This document shows, one piece after another, positions 25,476 to 37,704 of a DNA stretch of 64,000 bases; the stretch's first letter is position 1, and the number at the start of each line of letters is the position of its first letter. The translations under genes were made by a program, and so were the position numbers. Source of the stretch: Gordionus sp. m RMFG-2023 (Eukaryota; Nematomorpha; Gordioida; Chordodea; Parachordodidae); contig NC_088777.1 of assembly GCF_954871325.1 (NCBI RefSeq), forward strand, positions 45,113,366 through 45,177,365, in the 5' to 3' direction. A model generated the notes under the pieces. The model was not told the DNA's origin and did not search any database. It saw only the letters and a list, made by a program, of their open reading frames with translations.

Positions 25476-26700
25476 GGTATTATATATGTCATTGGTTGTG
25501 CTTTTGCTCAACTAAGAATTACGAGAAGAAGATTCATGGAACTAAATTAACATATTATACATTTTTGATGTCTAGCTCACTCGTGTTAACTGTACAATAT
25601 ATACTAACCTATCTTTCAACCTGCTTTGAAAAGCTAAGAATTAAATTCTTATTGATTCTTTCACAACTAAATTTTTTATGGTTTCTAGGAGTATATTTAT
25701 ATTATATGACAGTAAATTATTATAATTTAGATTTTAATCACTTTTTTCAATAATAAATTTTCAAGAAAAACCTCCTTTTAAAATGATTTGTACCCCCGGT
25801 GTTGAATGCGCTGGTTGAGAATAATCACCATGGATAGTGATGAATTCACACTAGTGTCTGTGGCAGAGGAATAAAAAAGGCAGATATTGTTTGTTGTTAT
25901 TTAATTTAATTGTTAATGAGTAAATGGATATTTTATTACTAACATTTTTATAAGTATTTTCTTGTTTAACCAATTAATTTGACTACATAAAATATTAATA
26001 ACTAAAATTTTTATAAAATTTTGTTTTTTTTAAATAGATTTAATTGATTAAAATTCAATAAAAATATTTTTTCAAAATTTGATGGACGGAAAAATTATTG
26101 GGGCCCGTTTATGGGAACAAAAGTATTATCAAAGAGTAGGTTTGGAGGGCTAAAATATTTTTCCCGTGGCTACTAGGCTCAATTTATTTTAGAGATTTTA
26201 ACACACTAATCTTTGCTTTATTGATTTGTCTGATTTAGGTAAATTGATTGATTATATCTGAAGCCTTACGGATTGGATAATTAAATATAACATCATACAT
26301 CAAGCTGAGATTTGATAAGAATTTGCCAAGCCCGTTAAATTTTCCACAGTTGTTAGCGGAATTTTTGAAATGCGTTTCGTATACATGACAGGATTTTCAA
26401 TGGATGTAAACCCCCCCTCAAAAACCTATGCCTACCCTTTAAATCGCCGCCTTCAGCGTCGATGTTTTCCCATAAATTACTTGTTTTTAATTATACTGTT
26501 CTCCTTTCACAAATTTTAAAAAGAATAACTTAAATTACTTTACCTCTACTACCAACTATCAAAATATTGTGAAATAAAAAAACAGTTATTTTTTAGATCA
26601 TGAATTCAATTAAAAACCCCCTCATTTACAATGAATGCATTATTATAGTATATTTTTTGGAATGAATATGAGTTTGCTGAAAATGTATAACCCTTTTATC
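25476..26700. other. AT-rich DNA with two exon-like islands
   Basis: A start codon in good context (CACCATGG, 25828) opens MDSDEFTLVSVAEE. At 26342-26409 a stretch bounded by CCACAG and GATGTAAAC reads VSGIFEMRFVYMTGFSMD. They could be exons of an unrecognised gene, but I found no chain joining them. Confidence 0.25.
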
Positions 26701-28111
26701 AGGGTTGGCAAATTTTCAGAAAATTGTATTTGGATACAGATACAGATACTTTATAAAATTTTGTATTTAAGATACAAGATACTAGATACTTTGGGAAAAT
26801 TTCATATAAGATATAAGATACAAGATACTTGTATTTTTTTTAAAAAAATGTATCTAAGATACAAGATACTTTTTTAAAAAAACTTTAAATAGTCAAAATC
26901 AAAATGTATAAAGCTTTATTTTCTTATCTATAATATAAATTTATAAAAAATTTGAAAATAAATTGTAAAAAATAACAAATTTATTATATATTTTAATGCG
27001 ATATTTATTTCAATAATTATATAATTAGTATATTAATATATCAGCATCATAAATCAGCATTGTTTTTTAATATTATTTATTTTTCAAATAATTTATCGTT
27101 CAATGTTTGACGATTTGGATTGTTAACCATATTAGCAAAGCTAAATAATCGTTCAACGGGGGCAGAGGAGGGTAATACTGTGTTATATTTAATAAATATT
27201 TCTTTTAATTAATTTTATAAAGAAAATTATATTTTAAGCATATATGTAAAAATTAAAAAAAATACCTATGGAAGGTGGATTAAATATTGCTAAGTACTAT
27301 CTATCATAAAAAAATGGTGCCCCAAAAATTTGGATTATATTTTGGCCTAGTATTTAAATTAACAAGCTCTTTTTTATCAATATTAGATTTCTTATTCTTT
27401 TCATAGATTTTTTATATATCATTTTAATTTCATTATCAATCAATAATATAAAAATTTATTTAAAAATACTTTTAAATTTAGCAACAGATATATATGGAAT
27501 ATGAAATGATAATGAATATGATTATAAATGTGATATAATTATATATTATACTTTTAAATGCTTGACAAAATTTGATGACGAGTCCGCAGAACCACTTATA
27601 AATTTGTGGCATTCTTTAGATTCTGTAGTAATTTTATTATGATCATGTTGAAGTACTTGAAAAAATTTCCCATTTAAAATACTTAATTTAAATTTATAGT
27701 TATATTTTTTGGTTGGATAATCATCTGAAGACGAAGATAAACATATTATTCTATTTTCTTTAATAGACGGATATTAAACGATTCAAATAAAATATGGTAG
27801 TTCTAATTGTTAGCAAATTGCTATAGACCAACGTGGTATAACATACATTACCTTAAAATATCTAACTTCTGGTTAAATTTTTCATTTAAATTTTAATACT
27901 ATTTAAATTTTAATACTATTTAAATTAACTAATATAAATATTTTTTAAAGTATCTGTATCTTTTTGAATACAAAGTTGGTTAAGATACAAATACTTTTAA
28001 ATAATATGTATCTTAGATACTGGATACAAGATACTTTCCAAAATTTAATAAAAGATACAAGAGATACAAAAGTATCTTAGATACAAATATCCGCGATACT
28101 GCCCAACCCTG
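26701..28111 (-). mobile_element. hAT element (GATAC-rich ends) with a transposase C-terminal remnant
   Basis: Ends CAGGGTTGGCAAATT and ATACTGCCCAACCCTG are inverted repeats obeying YARNG. Target duplications CCTTTTAT (26693-26700) and CCTTTTAA (28112-28119), one mismatch. On the - strand at about 27060-27185 the frame reads [19 protein letters not shown], then an R..L.D..FEK stretch, which is the hAT dimerisation domain signature. The catalytic part is gone, so this is an internally deleted copy of an autonomous element. Confidence 0.88.
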
Positions 28112-31100
28112 CCTTTTAATGTAATATAAAAGGATAGCAAAAGTTTTATTTGGAAAATAATATCTATGATTGTTTGCTATATATAGATTTGGTCGATCAT
28201 CAGCAATCTCTTTGTATTATAATAGGTCTATAATAACAATATTAATTTTTACTGCAATAGACGCTGCTCGTAGTTGTTAGATTACTACCTATCGTGGATT
28301 AATTACACTTTCTATCTTCAGCAACTGAATACTTCAGTTGCTATTTGATCCAACATCTTTTGATTTTTGATAAACTGGCTATATAAACCACAACTTGCAT
28401 AAATAAAGGCTTTACAGTGATCAACTTATGCATCATTGGACACAGTTAATTCTAAACTGTGATTTAAGCATGTAAGGGTATAATCGTCGAATATGGTGTT
28501 TTATATTATTTTTAAGCAGTAATTAAAAAAGGGATATCATTTGGATGCCCAAAATATTGTTTAATAATTTTGATACGCTCATAATATTTAATCTTAAGCA
28601 TTAATTTTTGGCTAAGATTTTTTAAGTTAAAAAGAAGCATTTAAACTACAAAAGAAGTTATTAAGAGCGAAATTTTGACCAAAACAAAAAAAATAGCAGA
28701 AATATTTATTTTTTTTAAAACAATTTAATTCTTATTTAAAAAGTGATATATAAATATTTATTAACCCTTCTACTACTTCCTGTTCGGTTAAAAGAGCTGT
28801 GAGCAAAGTGAAAATAAACAAAACTCGAATGCGATATATAAGAAATTTTACAAAAATTAGTTTATAACTTTCAATTCAAATTTAACTATAATGAAAATTA
28901 TTATATAACAGCCTGAATAACATTTTTTGAACAATCATGGATTTAACAAATAAATATCTTGCTTAAATGATTTTTTAATAGTTACTTTTTATCAAATTAT
29001 TTTTTTTATTTCAATATAAAGTTTGCACTGTCATATTAATTCCAGGTTAACCCATTTATGCCCTACTTAATAAATGCTAATGATCAAAGTATATTCATCT
29101 CTAAATTAATTAAATTTAAATATTTTATGTCTTAGTAGCGAAATTTTAGTCTAAATACAAAACAAGTGCTTATTTTTATTTACTATATGAATTTAGATAT
29201 ATATCATCTAACTAAAGAATAATAAATATTTATTATAATAATAAATAAAAGAACTCCAAATCTTGGCAAAAATATAATCGGGATTTTCAAAGTAGTAACC
29301 ATATAAGTAAAAATTTTGAATAAAGTAAAAAAAAATTGGAATAGAAAATAAATAAAATAAAAAGGTAAATAAAATAAAACTTAGAACCATCAATAGAAAT
29401 AGTAACATAATAGTTAAAATTTCAGGAGACAAATTAAATTAAATATCAGTAGACAGCTTGAAAATTTTGAGGAGTAGAAAGGGTATTTATCGAATTTTCT
29501 CAGACTGCTTACAGTTTTTGAGATATTAAAAAATATTTAATTAATTTGAATCAATATTGGTGACGATAATGATTTAGTTTTATTTGGTCACTATGATATT
29601 ATATTTTTATCTATAATAGAAGAATGCATTTTGAAAATAATATAAATTAAAATAGAGCAACGCTACCGATTTTCGATTATTTTTATTACGTTTTATTACC
29701 TACCACACATTTTTCTGGAGGATTTTAATATTTTTATGAAATTTATCGTTTGCTTCAATTCTGTGAAATTTAGATATTTTAAGTAATTTTGCATGATATA
29801 ACATTACAACTGATATGATTTTATCATTTAATGTATAAAATTTTCATACATTATTAGTAATTTCTAGAATCGGGATTTAATTAACTTGATTAGTTTATTT
29901 TTTATTATAATATAGCATGATTTATCCAATTTTTTGGCATAAAATAAACAAATATAAATTATCACAAGGTAATATTTATAATTACTAAGTTTTATAGATT
30001 CTTACTATATATTGACATGTAGATAAAATTTTATTAATAAAATCTTATTGTTTATTAAATATGGATCATTCTGTTATATATCATAGTTGTTAAATTTGAA
30101 AGATATATAAACTAAATTATAAACCTTATTATCCTCTTTAATCTGAATATAATAATGGCCAGTAACCAATTTATGTTTCATTTATTTATTTGTCTATCAT
30201 AATCATTAAATTAATTGCTTATTTAACTATTCATATTATTAACTTAAATTTTAATCATTCATAAAATTTAAATTTTAGATAGATTATTTTATACCAATTA
30301 TATCATTGTGGTTTAGGAATGCCTTGGAAGTCAGGAATACTCACTAATTTTCTCACATTAATATGATTATTTTTGTTTCAAAAAATTTAATGATCAATAT
30401 AAAATTAAATTTTTTTAAAAGAGTAAAAATAATATTGATTTATATATAATATCAATTTTTCCCATGTTACATAACATTTATTAAATTATTATTAGACCTA
30501 TAGGCCTGGAACCTAACCCATAAATTTAGCCTTAACCAAAATTTGATATGATTTTAAAAATATGGGTTGGGTCTTTAAATATTTAAAATGATTAAAAATC
30601 TGTACCAGTTTTTTATTCATTTATTTATTCTATTCTACATATTTTGTTTTAATTTATTTAAAAAAAATTGACATCTTAATTTCAATCAAACAATCATAGT
30701 TCTAAAATATATTCTTTAAGATTTTCCAGCGAATTTGATAATAAATATTTCATTAAGAAAAGGCACATTCTACACTGACATAAATAATAGGTATCGATAG
30801 AATTGGATATATGTAAGAATTTTCTTTCCAGATTATCAAAATATTTTCATCTTTATTTTAAATTTTCAAAATCACAGTATCATTACTATCATCATTATTA
30901 TCTATTACAATCATTTATCAAATAATATGGGGTAGACTTCAATGTTCTATAAATAATTAAGTGTTGTTATATTCTTTAAGATGATCTTTAGACATTTGTT
31001 TTTGCTCATTTCTCAACAGAACTTGATAACAGTTCAAATACAAAGAAGCATATAATACATTATTTTGTAAAATTTTCATATGTTCCTTAATATTATATAT

Positions 31101-31180
31101 AAAAGTACCTTTTATTTGTTCTAAATTTGGCTAACCCATATGCTATAAAAACATAAACAAACACATTTGTTTTGATGGCA
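28112..31180. other. AT-rich DNA, no gene recognised
   Basis: No credible exons. A short GC-bearing patch at 30490-30560 resembles the ends of the GC-rich hAT MITE family but lacks clear boundaries. A small perfect hairpin AGCAACTGAATACTTCAGTTGCT lies near 28319, too weak to call. Confidence 0.4.
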
Positions 31181-31188
31181 GTCATAAA

Positions 31189-33034
31189 TAGGGCTGTGCT
31201 GATCCACAACCTTTTAACCAATCCAATATAATATTTCCTGATATTATTAAAAAACCGATATTTCTGATATTACTAAAAAAACTGATCCGATATTTATTTA
31301 CCATCTATCTTTGAACCAATTTAAAAAATATCAAAATTTTCTATTTAAAAAAACAAACTAACCTTTACATGAATTTTATATTTTTATCTTCTGAAAGTTA
31401 ATAATCTCTCAATTAAAATGTTTATGGGTGAATGTAGTGCTGTTAAAGAGCTCCATTTAGCCGATTTTTAAAAAGCGCTTAGTCAAGATTTTAGCTAAAA
31501 TATTATTATCTAAGCCTCGAAATTTTGCCAATAGAAGTTCAAATCTTTCTTCCATATGTAGGCAAAATCCTTAAGTTTGAATAATTTACTTTTGGGCAAA
31601 CTTTGAGTTAAATGCTTTTAAAAATTGGCTTCAATCTAAATCTGTACCCCTCTGATTTGATTTAAATCGCGATTTAGATCTAATTTTTTTCAAAAAAATC
31701 ACAAATTTTGCTAACTCTCACTTCTAGATTACTATTCTAGAAACCTCTGATTATTATAATGCAGAATTAACATTCAGAATCACAGTTATCTTAGTTAAAA
31801 TACTCCAACAAATGACCTTTTATTTTAATATTAAAAAAGTTTTTTAAGTTTATAATTAACCAACATAATTTGTCCTAATAAATTAAAAAAAAACATAGAT
31901 CTACAATTTTTTAACAAATTTTCGGACTTCGTCGACCTCTAAGAACTGTTATTTATTGTGAAATCAGGTTAGAATGCAAATTATAACTGCCGGGTCGATG
32001 ATCTTTAATTTTAATGTACAGAATGCATAATAAATGAATAAATAATTAATAATAATATCCTAGTAAACATACTTTACAGTTTTGGCAAATAAAGCCGGAT
32101 ATTGGTTTTAGTAAAAAAATGGCTGAAATATCGCACGAGATAAATTATATTTTTTAAAACTTTTTATACCTTATTAAATTTAAAAAAGTAATATAATTTT
32201 TCTTAGAAATTGAAAAATAATCTTTGGCATTAAATACGGAAGTAAAATATTTTCAGCAAATTTTTTTCAAACCCTCACGGTAATATTAAATGATAAAATA
32301 ATGTACTAGGATGTTATTATGATAATTTTAATTATCCCGTATTTATTTAATTACTTTAAACTTTTTATTAAAAAAAATAGTTGAAAAATATATATTAGAA
32401 TTATTCAAGCAGGTAAATAAATATTTTTAATTTAATAACAATAATTAAGATCTTGAATCTTTTGTTAATCCTAGTATCATTGTTAGCTTAAAGTCACGCG
32501 TTAAAAAAAATAAAATAATTTTGGGTTCACATAAGGCAAGATACATATTTTAAGTTATCAATTTTTATTTGTCCTTTATTTACTCAAAATTGGTTATATT
32601 TAAAAACAATCGAAAAACATTAAAGATAATATTAAAAATATTCAACTGTTTGTTTTATTCATTCGAATATTCTACGAATAATTCAATTATTTGAATCAAA
32701 TTATTTAAATAATTCGAATTTATTTAAATAATTCGAATCAAATTATTCGGAATAATTTTTAATAAAATGCTTAATTAATAAAATTTTGTCATTTCTCCTA
32801 ATCTGAAAGTAAATTTAATTAATATCCATGATAATTTCATTAATAATTTGATCGCATGTTTATCATTAGACTATTGTAATAATTTTTTCCTTAAAATTAG
32901 ATGTGCAATAGAAAAAAATATTGAAAATATTGGATCAATTCGTTTTTTAAAAAAATATAAACTCGATCCGACATTTAAAAAAAACTAAATATCAGGTCCC
33001 ATCCGATCCGATATATAATATAGGCACAGTACCA
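31189..33034. mobile_element. hAT-type element related to 12994-14783
   Basis: Left end TAGGGCTGTGCTGATCCACA; right end a decayed inverted repeat GGCACAGTACCA preceded by CCGATCCGATAT. Flanks GTCATAAA and ATCATAAC match at 6 of 8 positions. A TAGTGTTG-type MITE begins at 31435 inside it, as in the relative. No transposase is visible. Confidence 0.6.
31435..31640. mobile_element. TAGTGTTG-type hAT MITE inside a larger hAT element
   Basis: Starts TAGTGCTGTTAAAGAGCTCC and continues AGCCGATTTTTAAAAAGCGC, the family arm; the right arm is eroded. It sits after an AATG, as in the copy nested at 13138. Confidence 0.6.
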
Positions 33035-33138
33035 ATCATAACGAGGAATGTACCGTCAAATACAGTTTCCATATAAAAAAATCAGGGGTCTCGCATTTCA
33101 GTTTACAAACCCTATTTAGAATTTATTTTTATTATTAC

Positions 33139-33283
33139 GTTTTTAGGTAGACAAATTTTATTAAAGTCTAAATCCGTAGCCGTTACATTGCGCAGAGGCA
33201 TCACCTTACTTGATACCTCAATTACTTTTCTCTTATGGGAATTTGTACCCTTCCCATTCTCTCCAACTTCAACAACGAGTACG
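33139..33283 (-). CDS. Candidate exon of an unrecognised gene
   Basis: On the - strand a stretch bounded by a 3' splice site (GATTAG) and a donor (AAC then GTAATA) encodes 48 residues with no stop: VLVVEVGENGKGTNSHKRK, then VIEVSSKVMPLRNVTATDLD, then FNKICLPKN. It is much less AT-rich than its flanks, typical of the real exons in this window. I recognise no family, and no neighbouring exon with a matching phase was found. It could be an isolated exon of a gene extending beyond what I can resolve, or a decayed remnant. Confidence 0.3.
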
Positions 33284-34133
33284 CTAATCACGATATAGCA
33301 AATTACATGTACAACTCTTTCTTCTCGATTTAAAAAAAATTAAACTTCGCTTATTAATAATAATGATCAATAATACATACTAATAATGATTAGTCATTTA
33401 TGAGAATGATCGACATGAATCTCTTTCCTCACCCATCCCCACCACCACCCATTGTTACCTTTAGATATCGGCCCAAACCGGTCCGTTAAGATTATAATAA
33501 GGGTTTTCCGGCTCTGCCCCCGGTGTCAAGCTAAAACAATTGGAAATGAAATTGATCCAGATAGGCCCGTTTAAAATATTACGGACCGGGCCCTGCAGAT
33601 CTAATTCACGTGACTCGATGAGTAATCTCGGGTAGGGGTGCTTAGGGGAAAGACGCTTATTATTCCATTAAATAGAACGAAGTTTGTTTTACAATAGGAA
33701 AAAAAATGCATACATGATTATTATATTATAAATAATATTTATCGATAACCTATCTATTTAAAATGCACACTATTATTTTTTATTTTTGCATAACCAAAAA
33801 ATAAATACCAGCGACTTATCGCAAAATATGCACGTTTAACAAAATCCTTAATGACCTTATTTCACGCACCATTTTTTTTTCTTTTTTTGCAAGAAAAACC
33901 TTAAATTCAGGCAATCCATAAATAAAGCGATTAGGTGGAAAAATTTATTTTTAAAAGATAGATAATCGCATTTCGTTAAAATTTATACTAATAATAATAA
34001 AAAAAATAATATCATTTTCATTTTGACAAATTCAACTTTGATACATTAATATTCTAATTATAAAAGTAAAAAAATTGCCTATTTCTGGCCCCTTCACATT
34101 TTTAACATCATATTAGTGGTTCTCTCTTTTACC

Positions 34134-34348
34134 ATGGGTAATTACTATATTAAGCCAATTTTTAGACAACTAAAAAATGGGCTAAACCAAGTTCTCAGCC
34201 GAAAATGATCACTTTGGCTTCGGGGTTTTTCTTAAAAAGATGCAGCACATGAAAGAAACTAATATAAATTAAAACGCCTTAATTTTAACGGATTTTTTCC
34301 GGCAGGCGCCTGAAGATTGAGTCGACATTTAGTCATTACCCAACTATC
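34134..34348. mobile_element. MITE related to 45576-45772, left end eroded
   Basis: Shares GGGTAATTACTA at the left, ATCACTTTGGC, AACGGATTTT(T/C)TCCGGCAGGCGC in the middle, and ATTACCCAACTA at the right. Confidence 0.7.
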
Positions 34349-34688
34349 CCTGAAGATTTTAACAAAGAAAAAATACCAAAATCTCGAGATTTTGTCAAAA
34401 GATATATATTTCATTTTTTTCCTCAACAAAAGATTTAATAAATATCTACCACACCTTGACTCATTACTGAAAGATTTTTGACCAAATTAGATAAATTTAA
34501 TAAAATAAATATATGATTTTAAGATTTCGTTAACAATTTGATTTAATATATCGTATTGGGATATGTAATTTATTGTAATTCGGAGTCTTTCAATTTTAAA
34601 TTTACTGATGGCGATTTATACCATTTAATGATTTGACCACATGTATAGACTACCTACGCTTGTAATTTTAGACAATTTTGTCTAGAAC

Positions 34689-34888
34689 TAGTATTAAACG
34701 CCTCGATTTTTGAAAACGGTTGACTCAAGATTTTATCCAATAATATTACGCAAATCTGGTAATTTTGTTCATAGATTGGTAGAAAGGTTTAGAGATCTAT
34801 TATTGAAATCTCGAGGCTTACACGTAATATTATTTTGGCCAAAATCTTAAATTTAAATTGGCTAAATCGAGCCGTTTAAACAACACTA
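34689..34888. mobile_element. TAGTGTTG-type hAT MITE, diverged copy
   Basis: Starts TAGTATTAAACGCCTCGATTT and ends GAGCCGTTTAAACAACACTA, with AAATCTCGAGGCTTA inside, the family's centre. Target duplication largely eroded (5 of 8 positions). Confidence 0.7.
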
Positions 34889-35148
34889 CCTGAAACTGTT
34901 GAAATACTTTTAAATTATATACTTTATATAGTTTCATATGAATTAAAAACCATGCAAAAGTTTGAGGCGAAAGTTGCTAGAAATTTGTAGGTATGTAGTC
35001 TAGAGTTTTGCGGGAATACATTTCCGGTGAAATCAGATTTTTCGAATTTTAGATATCGCCCTCGTTGGCAGTAACTTCCGTTGAGAGTCTATTGTGACAG
35101 ATATTTTACTCAAAAGAAAATAAGAAAATAGTTATTATAAAGTCGAAG

Positions 35149-37704
35149 ATGTCCCTACAAGAGAAAAATGATAAAAAATTAAGAGATTCCATATCTTCCC
35201 AATACTTCATAAATGTATATGCTAAGTAAGTATTTACTATCAAATTAATATTTTGTATTTTTGAAAAATAAAGTTTAACACGTCTCTTTTTATCTCAATT
35301 ACTAATCAATATTATACTTGTATTATTAAAAAAGAGCTTGAACTTTTTTTTTCACCCTCTTACTTTCTATCTATTTCATAATGTTGAACATATAACATGC
35401 GTTTAAGTTTAACAATGAATAATGAATATATATATATTTTTTAAAAGGAATCTATTTAACCTACTTATCAATTTTACGCGAATATTATAATATATTATAT
35501 ATTTATAAATTATAATATTATATGCATTATCTGAAAAATCGCACTAGAATTATTTCGTTTATTCCGGGGGTTATAGTGAGCTCGATAACTTTTTTTTAAA
35601 AAATATGATAATATTTCGCTTTTTAATTATTTTTTTATAAAAAAATATTGGTAGAATATGTTGACGCATTGCCTGGAAAAATTCGCACATTATATTTTTC
35701 CATGCTTTAATAAAACTTTATATATGATAACAATAAATTATAAGAAATTATAAAAAAAATTCAAAAGTTCTCTAATTTATATTGGGACTCCAAAAACTAA
35801 ATCAGGGAATGTTTCTGATTCCCTATTGGACATTTTGAATTGACATTGTTATCAAGATACCCCTCTCTAGCCCATAAGAATGAATTCAGTGGCTGATCTA
35901 TCAAAATAAAACACCCGATCATAAAATTACCTCACAAGGAAAAATCATATATGATAAAACTTGTTAAGAAATGAACGAAATATGATAATTTAATTTACCT
36001 GAAATTTTTTTTTTACAATGCTAAACTATATTTTTTTAGTCTACATAATAAATTTGTTATTTATGGTTATTGTCGAATGTATGTTATTTATGAATTAGAT
36101 GAATATGAAATTTAAAAAAAAATTTTTTTTTAATATATTATTTAATTAAACATGCGATGGATGGTTAACGATAATCAACTGAATGGAATACCTTGACAAG
36201 AATAAATGGTAGATTTTTATAAAAATCATATCTGGAGGGACACTGCTTATCTCTATAAAATGATAACCAAAGGTGTATTGATAGCATTTTTAGCCGATAC
36301 TAACAAAGTATCGTATTGGATAATTCATCAATATTATCATTTAAAAATTTTTTTAACCCTTCAATACTCCGGTGAAAAAAATGACGTTAGTACTCGGGTG
36401 GGGTTTAATAGACCCCAATTTCAAATGTATATATCTCTAGTAATATTCATTATTTTCATTTGATATTTGGATATAAGATAGATCTAACCTTAAGCTTGAT
36501 AAAATATTTAAATATATTTATTTCTTAATTCTAGATTAAAGATGATGAGGATAATTTTAATTTGTGCCAAAATTTTTTAAAAAAAGCTTACTTTTTTTAA
36601 ATTTCAAATATAAAATTAAAAAAATAACTTATACATCATATAGTCATGATAATTCATAATATGAATCTTTATTCTTCAATATAAAAAGTATTAATACAAA
36701 TTTACTCTGGTGGGGTCTCACAAACCCCAATCAGTCACAAAATGCTTATATCTTAAAAAACTACTCAACCGAAATATATGAAATTTGGAATATAGATTCT
36801 AAGATATATTTGATGAAGCTACTGAAGAATCGTGATAATAATATTTAACCGTTTTTATGTAATATCATTTCTAGCATGCCTGGGGTTTCATATACCCCAC
36901 CAGAGTATTGAAAGGTTAAAAATGGATTAACAAAAGCCCTTTCTATATGGGCTAGAAATTTGTATTAGTTTTTTTTAAATATAATTTAGAAATGTAGACT
37001 TAAAAAATTTAAAAATATGGTTAATTATCATTTTTAGTTATCGGCTACTAATATCGGTTCGATGCAACGGGCAAACTTATCTATTAGAGTCAAAATTAAA
37101 CAGTCTTTTCGTGACTTTTTTGTATCATGAAATATGATTTATTCCATATCGCTTAGTTCTACATGATGCATAAAGAACTTCATGCCGAAAAACTTATTTA
37201 AATTTAATAAAGTTACATATGAGCCAAGGTCTTATGTTGGCTAAGTAATAATTTAGTATAATAAATAAAAATTCTATAATCTTTACAAAAGGGGATAAGG
37301 CTAATTTTATTTGAAAAAAAACGACTGTATATATATGGCTTCTAAAAGATTTTTTAGTATATAAGTCCCCGCGTGAAATTAATATGACGCAACATATTTA
37401 ATAACATTTTATTCAATTTATATATGGTGCAATATAAAAAATATAAAATTTCAAATAGATACCACATCAAATGGTATTCATTTATATTGTTGACATCTTA
37501 TGTAAACTGAAAACACAAATTCTAATAATCTTTGCGATTAGCCATTGTTTCTATACAAATAACACAGGGAGAGTTAAATACCGCCAAATTTCGTTAGGAG
37601 CTTGGGCCATATTTAATATTCTTTTTTACTCGGCGTATAAATTTGTAATGAATGATAGAATATCGATAAAAGATTCGTTTATAAATTTGTTATTGATCGA
37701 TTGA
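35149..37704 (+). CDS. Candidate four-exon gene, 99 residues, unknown
   Basis: Model: exons 35149-35225, 36040-36065, 36213-36272 and 37568-37704, total 300 bases, phases 2, 1, 1, ending at a TGA. The first exon (MSLQEKNDKKLRDSISSQYF) ends at a strong donor GTAAGT. The third reads FYKNHIWRDTAYLYKMITK. The last reads GRVKYRQISLGAWAIFNILF and continues for about 25 more residues to the stop. LGAWAIFNILFYSAYKFV could be one membrane segment after a basic stretch, the look of a small mitochondrial or endoplasmic membrane protein; no family is recognised. The second exon is only 26 bp and is the weakest part; without it the phases do not join. A piggyBac-type MITE sits in the last intron. Exons one, three and four are plausible individually; the chain is conjecture. 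Confidence 0.3.
36357..36915. mobile_element. piggyBac-type MITE with TTAA target duplication
   Basis: Flanked by TTAA at 36353-36356 and 36916-36919. Ends CCCTTCAATACTCCGGTG and CACCAGAGTATTGAAAGG are inverted repeats beginning with CC, as in piggyBac elements. Near each end is a GGTGGGGT...ACCCCA hairpin. No transposase. Confidence 0.85.

Larger units (their letters stand above)
33035..35148. other. Intergenic DNA with repeat remnants
   Basis: Holds an exon-like block (33139-33283), a GC-rich inverted-repeat remnant at about 33460-33605 (ACCGGTCCGTTA against TTACGGACCGG), a relic of the GGGTAATTACTA MITE (about 34134-34348) and a TAGTGTTG-type MITE (34689-34888). The rest is AT-rich filler. 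Confidence 0.45.

Noticed and set aside
29208-29432. Hydrophobic 74-residue - strand frame that could pass for membrane segments
   Set aside because: F, L, I and Y dominate because of AT-rich DNA; no splice or motif support.
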